This document shows positions 6,339-9,340 of a stretch of 9,340 nucleotides of DNA, piece by piece (within the stretch, counting starts at the first letter, position 1; every line of letters begins with the position of its first letter). The notes beneath the pieces are model-generated. The model saw nothing but the letters and a program-made list of their open reading frames with translations. It was not told the DNA's origin and ran no database searches. This stretch comes from Dehalococcoidia bacterium (GTDB lineage Bacteria; Chloroflexota; Dehalococcoidia; JACVQG01; JAHKAY01): positions 1-9,340 of the forward strand of contig JASLQE010000120.1 of NCBI GenBank assembly GCA_030744635.1, written 5' to 3'. The translations under genes were made by a program, and so were the position numbers.

Positions 6339-7241
6339 CTACATCACCACCCAGGGCTTGCTGCCCACGGGGAAGGCGCACCAGCTTACGGTGCAGTCAA
6401 AGCAGGAGTTGACCCGTACCACAGGCAACTGGGCCCCTTTGGAGGCCTCGGCCACCTCCACCACTTTGGCCAGTCGGCCCTCCTCTCCCTGTACCGCCAG
6501 GGTCACCGCTCCCTCGGCCCCCCCCAGGCCACCGGCGGCGATAGGCACAGCAGATGCACCGCTGAGCATCGTAACAGCGCTGGTCTCCGTGACCACCTGG
6601 ACCGTATCCCCTACACACGGTAGAAGGGAGCACGGCATGCCCATGCTGTAGGTGTAGCCCTTGCGGTTGGCCATCTTGGCTGCCTCCGAGACCGGTATGG
6701 GGATGAGTTTCTCCAGCCCCACCGGGCACAGCACCGTGAAGCCCTGGCGGCGGCTGGCGGCCAGTACACGGCCTATGGTACCCCCCTCCACCATGTTGCC
6801 GATAAGCACCGCCACATTGCCCTGGGGGTCTACGGCATTCACCCCTTTTATGTAGACATCGTCCGGCCCCAGCTCTGAAAGGATATCATCCAGCGGAGCG
6901 CCGATGCTGAACTGGCCCTGCCGGATGACATAGGTATTCTTGAAAGCTCCGGGGTTATGGGTGGCGGCGCTCTCCTCCGGGCGTTCGGTGACCACGGCTC
7001 TGGTCCCGGAGGTGGCGCCTGCCTCCACGCAGGTGCCCTTGGGCACAATGACACCGCATACCCAGGTGTTGGAAGGGGGCTTGGCCCCCAGTAGCGCCTC
7101 GGCGATGAAGTAGGTGCTGCTGGAGGGGTGAATGGCGACGGTGCCATGAGCGGCCGCCTTCTTCATCAGGTCGGACTCCATGACCGATAGGGCGATGAAC
7201 TTCTTGGACTCGGTAGGCGTAAAGGTAAACTGTGCCAGCAT
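6339..7241 (-). CDS. conserved protein of unknown function
   Basis: The 300-residue protein is not one I can name. It has no signal peptide and no long membrane segment, so it is probably cytoplasmic. The most distinctive block is GPDDVYIKGVNAVDPQGN (134-151) followed by MVEGGTIGR and CPVGLEKLIPIPV, a glycine-rich alternating pattern reminiscent of Rossmann-like or ISOCOT-type folds, and I recall similar blocks in archaeal and Chloroflexota hypothetical proteins. A second glycine-rich stretch AAGGLGGAEGAV (about 236-247) precedes a C-terminal cysteine cluster, CFDC plus a third Cys (280, 283, 288), that could bind a metal or redox group. The ATG is well supported by GGAGGAGG (7246-7253) 4 nt upstream. 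It is the first gene of a run with dnaJ and rmlA. The coupling to dnaJ suggests related expression, not a known function. Confidence 0.8.
   Translation of the reverse strand: MLAQFTFTPTESKKFIALSVMESDLMKKAAAHGTVAIHPSSSTYFIAEALLGAKPPSNTWVCGVIVPKGTCVEAGATSGTRAVVTERPEESAATHNPGAFKNTYVIRQGQFSIGAPLDDILSELGPDDVYIKGVNAVDPQGNVAVLIGNMVEGGTIGRVLAASRRQGFTVLCPVGLEKLIPIPVSEAAKMANRKGYTYSMGMPCSLLPCVGDTVQVVTETSAVTMLSGASAVPIAAGGLGGAEGAVTLAVQGEEGRLAKVVEVAEASKGAQLPVVRVNSCFDCTVSWCAFPVGSKPWVVM
6344..6351 (-). promoter_or_regulatory. ribosome binding site for dnaJ inside the upstream gene
   Basis: GGTGGTGA differs by one base from GGAGGTGA and sits 8 nt before the TTG start at 6335, overlapping the last codons of the upstream gene. 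It is the reason for accepting the TTG start, since the J domain begins immediately after it and no in-frame ATG precedes it without crossing the stop at 6339-6341. Confidence 0.55.
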
Positions 7242-7279
7242 GGTGCCTCCTCCGCAGGTTTATTCGTCTCAGGTACTGT

Positions 7280-7309
7280 ATTGTACTCTGTGCCGGGCCT
7301 ATCCGCCAA
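7280..7309 (-). promoter_or_regulatory. candidate promoter of the unknown-protein/dnaJ genes
   Basis: On the minus strand TTGGCG (7304-7309, 4 of 6) is followed after 18 bp by TACAAT (7280-7285, 5 of 6). Transcription would start near 7273, giving a leader of about 30 nt that contains GGAGGAGG. The -10 region lies in the near-palindrome GTACAATACAGTAC (7273-7286), which might be an operator. Confidence 0.5.
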
Positions 7310-7314
7310 GGCCA

Positions 7315-7373
7315 GGGGGGAGAGAAACTGTCCAGTAAGCGTTATCTCTCCCACCCGACCCCTGTGGGGGGTC
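7315..7373. repeat. two adjacent inverted repeats
   Basis: GGGAGAGA (7318-7325) pairs with TCTCTCCC (7345-7352) around a 19-nt loop, extended by GGG/CCC (7315-7317 and 7354-7356) across a bulged A. Immediately next to it, GACCCC (7357-7362) pairs with GGGGTC (7368-7373) around a 5-nt loop. They lie between the DUF3052 gene and the next promoter and may end transcription of the former, but no T run follows either stem on the minus strand, so they are not textbook terminators. Confidence 0.45.
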
Positions 7374-7552
7374 TGGCGAAGCAACTGTCCTGGATGTCAA
7401 GGGTTGAGGGCAGGACTTGCCAGCCGGGGGTGCGGCGTTTGAATATGGCGTTGAGGATGTTGAGTTTAGGGCTGCCCTGTTGCCCGTTGCGCCACCTTAC
7501 AGCTTGAGGGGTGGTTTGGGACCAATCACTGTGACCTGTAGACTGCGATGGC

Positions 7553-7633
7553 TCACACTATCTTGAGCCTAAGGACGGACCAGGTATCGTCTACCGATAC
7601 CATGGCCACTGCCTGTAGCCCAATGGTCTTTGC
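7553..7633 (-). pseudogene. C-terminal part of the DUF3052 frame beyond the premature stop
   Basis: After the TAA at 7634-7636 the same reading frame continues without interruption for 26 codons to TGA (7553-7555). It reads AKTIGLQAVAMV and then VDDTWSVLRLKIV, the conserved C-terminal end of DUF3052 proteins. No frameshift is involved: the TAA replaces one sense codon, probably Tyr (TAC or TAT) or another single-base neighbour. The 7-bp hairpin at 7583-7601 (GGTATCG/CGATACC) lies inside this coding tail and is likely incidental. Confidence 0.8.
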
Positions 7634-7936
7634 TTATTCCGCAATAGTGTCCCTGTTAATGTCCGCTTTAACCTTTGATGTCCCCTTGGGGTAGGTTACC
7701 CACAGTAGGCCTTTTGGTTGCAGAACAGACTTGAATGACCCAAGCTGCGCTTCAATCTCTTTTCTTGAGGTGACAAAGAACTGCACCAGGTCGACTGGCC
7801 CGGCTGGTTCTGTAAGCAATGTTGTGTTTGACGCTAGCGCACCGAGCCTGGACCCGTAGCCCTCCGGCCCGCTGACCAGCAGTACTTTATAGTTGTCCTT
7901 GATGAGGAGCTTCTGGGCCACCGTCTTGTCTGACAT
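7634..7936 (-). CDS. DUF3052-family protein, cut by an in-frame TAA
   Basis: The readable part is 100 residues, starting MSDKTVAQKLLIKDNYKVLL. It contains VSGPEGYGSRLG (about 21-32), a mid-region GPVDLVQFFV, then PKGLLWVTYPKGTSKVKADINRD near the end, all characteristic of DUF3052 proteins found in Actinomycetota, Chloroflexota and others. The family has no established biochemical function; the fold looks methyltransferase-like (alternating strands, GLLWVTYPK) but an S-adenosylmethionine motif is not evident. Family members are about 125-140 residues and end with a DDTWS block; here TAA at 7634-7636 comes before that block, which remains in frame downstream. The gene follows the CoA transferase by 65 nt and may be cotranscribed. 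The ATG at 7936 has GAAGGGGG 4 nt upstream; a longer frame from a TTG at 7993 would add 19 unlike residues and is not preferred. Confidence 0.82.
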   Translation of the reverse strand: MSDKTVAQKLLIKDNYKVLLVSGPEGYGSRLGALASNTTLLTEPAGPVDLVQFFVTSRKEIEAQLGSFKSVLQPKGLLWVTYPKGTSKVKADINRDTIAE

Positions 7937-7940
7937 ACAT

Positions 7941-7948
7941 CCCCCTTC
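7941..7948 (-). promoter_or_regulatory. ribosome binding site of the DUF3052 gene
   Basis: GAAGGGGG lies 4 nt before the ATG at 7936. It decides the start: the open frame extends further upstream to 7993, but that extension lies over this site and does not resemble the family's N terminus. Confidence 0.5.
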
Positions 7949-8001
7949 TCTGAGGACGCTCTTCGGGCTTGAAGGATAAACGGGATGGGGCAAGGACCCC
8001 C

Positions 8002-9192
8002 TTAGATAACTCCTTCGGTTTGAAGCTCCTCTATCTGGGAATCGGAGTAGCCCAGCAGGCCGCCCAGGACCTCCCGGTTGTGCTCACCAGGTGCGGGCAC
8101 CGGCCCCACTATGGTGGGGCTGCGGCTGAACTTAATCATCTTGCCGGCGGCCAGAATCTCCCCCGCCTTGGGGTCAGGCACCCTCACCAGGATTTCCCGC
8201 TCCCAGAGGTGGGGGTCATTGGCGGCGGTAGGAATATCGTTGACCGGGGCGAGTGGAATATCGGCCTGGGTGCCTTCCTCCACCGTCTGGGCTACGGTGC
8301 GCTCCGCCACCCACCGGCCTATGGCCTGATCTATCTCGTCGGCGTGCTGCCACCGTTCCACCGGGTTGATGAAGCTGGGGTCATCCGCCCATTCCGGTTT
8401 GCCGATGAGCTTGGCGCAGCGCTTGAAGGTGTGCTCCGTGGCGGAGATGATATACACATAGCCGTCCTTGGCCTTATAGGTGTTGGTGGGCATCACCCCC
8501 AGCCGGTTCCCAAGCCGCTGCGGGATGTCCCCGGTTTCCAGATAGGCGGCGATGGGGATTTCAGTCAGAGTGTAGCCGGTATCCGCCAGGCACACATCTA
8601 TAGCCTGGCCCTCGCCGGAGATGTCCCGCTCCCTGAGGGCGCCCAGGGCGGCGATACAGGCGTGCAGGGAGGTGATGCGATCCACCACGGGGCTGGCGGT
8701 GATGGTGGGTAGGGTGTCCGGGAACCCGGTCAGGGACATGAGCCCACCCATGGCCTGGCCGATGACATCCAGGCCGGGGCGATCCCGGTAAGGGCCGTAC
8801 TGGCCGTAGCCGGATATATTGACCATTATGATGCGGGGGTTAAGGCCCCGCAAAACATCGTAGCCTAACCCCATCTCATCTATGATGCCGGGCTGGAAGT
8901 TTTGCAGGAAGATATCGGATATCTTAACAAGCTGTCGCAGTGCCTCCGTGCCCTTCTCGTGGCGCAGATTGATGGCCAGGCTCTTCTTGCCGCTGTTGTA
9001 CTGTGCCCAGTAGATGCTGCTGCCGCGTGCCTGAGGCGGGAAGGAGCGGCCGTCCTCGCCGCCCACCTTCTCCACCTTTATCACCTCGGCGCCCATGCGG
9101 GCCATCATCAGCGTGCAGCGGGGGCCTGCCTGGTAGCGGCCCAGGTCCAGCACACGGATGCCGTGAAGCACCCCTTTATGGTTTTCCGTCAT
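8002..9192 (-). CDS. family III (CaiB/BaiF-type) CoA transferase
   Basis: The 396-residue protein transfers CoA between carboxylic acids through an aspartyl-CoA thioester anhydride; family III enzymes act as interlocked dimers in the cytoplasm. The N terminus GIRVLDLGRYQAGPRCTLMMARMGAEVIKVE is the usual Rossmann-type opening. GRSFPP, YNSGKKSLAINLRHEKG (about 65-81) and DIFLQNFQPG (93-102) follow, and Asp171 in SPVVDRITSLHA is in the position of the catalytic Asp169 of formyl-CoA transferase. The C-terminal segment has IPLAPVNDIP and GEHNREVLGGLLGYS, typical of the family. The exact acid (oxalate, succinate, carnitine, aromatic or fatty acids) cannot be read from sequence. The ATG at 9192 has AAAGGAG 10 nt upstream. 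It is read from a consensus TATAAT promoter and leads into the DUF3052 gene. A role with the mutase in acyl-CoA metabolism is only suggested. Confidence 0.92.
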   Translation of the reverse strand: MTENHKGVLHGIRVLDLGRYQAGPRCTLMMARMGAEVIKVEKVGGEDGRSFPPQARGSSIYWAQYNSGKKSLAINLRHEKGTEALRQLVKISDIFLQNFQPGIIDEMGLGYDVLRGLNPRIIMVNISGYGQYGPYRDRPGLDVIGQAMGGLMSLTGFPDTLPTITASPVVDRITSLHACIAALGALRERDISGEGQAIDVCLADTGYTLTEIPIAAYLETGDIPQRLGNRLGVMPTNTYKAKDGYVYIISATEHTFKRCAKLIGKPEWADDPSFINPVERWQHADEIDQAIGRWVAERTVAQTVEEGTQADIPLAPVNDIPTAANDPHLWEREILVRVPDPKAGEILAAGKMIKFSRSPTIVGPVPAPGEHNREVLGGLLGYSDSQIEELQTEGVI

Positions 9193-9246
9193 ATCGCTCT
9201 TGCTCCTTTACACCGTGGCTACCCCACCCCCCGAAGATGTCCACCT

Positions 9247-9274
9247 ATTATAACAGGGTGCCTCCGTCAGGCAA
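9247..9274 (-). promoter_or_regulatory. promoter of the CoA transferase gene
   Basis: On the minus strand a perfect -10 TATAAT (9247-9252) is preceded after 16 bp by TTGCCT (9269-9274, 4 of 6). Transcription would start near 9240, giving a leader of about 47 nt that contains AAAGGAG (9203-9209). Confidence 0.6.
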
Positions 9275-9280
9275 TCTCCG

Positions 9281-9333
9281 CCCCCCTAAGCGGCGAAAAG
9301 GGGGGTTGTTTAGCAAACATTTTTTTACTAAAC
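9281..9333. repeat. inverted repeats at the right edge
   Basis: CCCCCC (9281-9286) and GGGGGG (9300-9305) can pair around a 13-nt loop. Next to it GTTTAG (9308-9313) and CTAAAC (9328-9333) form an inverted repeat around 14 nt that includes seven T in a row (9320-9326), while TGTTT/AAACA (9307-9319) can form a small stem directly before those T. On the plus strand this resembles a weak intrinsic terminator, but no plus-strand gene leads into it. It may instead be an operator upstream of the CoA transferase promoter or part of the next transcription unit. Confidence 0.4.
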
Positions 9334-9340
9334 GAGCCCG

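Larger units (their letters stand above)
7242..7552. other. intergenic region with promoter and hairpins, possible decayed coding trace
   Basis: Besides the promoter (7280-7309) and two adjacent hairpins (7315-7373), the interval holds no supportable gene. On the minus strand a short open stretch around 7410-7450 reads LNILNAIFKRRTP, which faintly resembles the C-terminal end of IS110-type transposases (ILNAML pattern). It is too short and lacks the catalytic parts, so I do not call it. Confidence 0.3.

Noticed and set aside
7166..7384. Small minus-strand frame and an IS110-like string near 7410-7450
   Set aside because: The resemblance to a transposase end is about a dozen residues long, has no catalytic motif and no terminal repeats, and overlaps the promoter of the next gene.
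7583..7601. Perfect 7-bp hairpin GGTATCG/CGATACC as terminator of the DUF3052 gene
   Set aside because: It lies inside the conserved coding tail of that gene and is not followed by a T run on the minus strand.
7969..8712. 247-codon plus-strand open frame opposite the CoA transferase
   Set aside because: It is the antisense shadow of a clearly recognised CoA transferase and has no promoter or ribosome site.
1..9340. CRISPR array, defence island or other new multi-gene system
   Set aside because: There are no regularly spaced repeats, no nuclease, helicase, toxin or reverse-transcriptase genes, and every long gene but one belongs to a familiar metabolic or chaperone family.

Overview
This 9.3 kb window comes from a GC-rich bacterium, most likely Chloroflexota and probably a Dehalococcoidia-like lineage. 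That placement is an inference from gene content: a stand-alone methylmalonyl-CoA mutase large subunit, a family III CoA transferase, a tiny DUF5679 zinc-ribbon protein, a DUF3052 protein and a long-form RmlA. There is no rRNA or other marker that would settle the taxonomy. Most genes have purine-rich Shine-Dalgarno sites, and several have recognisable sigma70-type promoters, often giving very short leaders.

Left part (1-3191): a minus-strand metal-dependent amidohydrolase (163-1314) and a plus-strand methylmalonyl-CoA mutase large subunit (1527-3191) diverge from a 212-bp region that carries one candidate promoter for each. Another candidate promoter at 31-60 points out of the left edge. The mutase keeps the Tyr, Arg and His residues that mark methylmalonyl-CoA specificity, but no cobalamin-binding subunit is nearby.

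Middle part (3192-4380): a gene-poor and partly decayed zone. It holds a strong promoter (3486-3515) with no evident gene after it, traces of broken reading frames, and an intact 46-codon DUF5679 zinc-ribbon gene (3750-3890) with its own promoter. It also holds the 3' half of a tRNA gene (4100-4134, best match tRNA-Met) and, about 30 bp away, the first ~65 codons of glmS on the minus strand. The half tRNA next to a beheaded glmS looks like a recombination junction, for example the scar of an element that used the tRNA as attachment site, or a deletion.

Right-centre part (4490-7241): a tight minus-strand cluster reading unknown conserved protein -> short DnaJ-domain protein -> RmlA-type nucleotidyltransferase -> glmS remnant. 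The unknown gene and dnaJ are 3 nt apart and probably translationally coupled. RmlA also has its own promoter at the end of dnaJ.

Right end (7553-9340): a family III CoA transferase (8002-9192) with a consensus TATAAT promoter, followed 65 nt downstream by a DUF3052 gene. The DUF3052 frame is cut by an in-frame TAA at 7634-7636, yet its conserved C-terminal part continues in the same frame to 7553. Inverted repeats lie between this gene and the next promoter and at the right edge.

Metabolically, the mutase and CoA transferase fit acyl-CoA metabolism, while RmlA and GlmS fit sugar-nucleotide and cell-envelope synthesis. I see no mobile element with a transposase or integrase, no CRISPR array, and no convincing new multi-gene system. 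The points most worth checking are the two broken genes and the tRNA/glmS junction.
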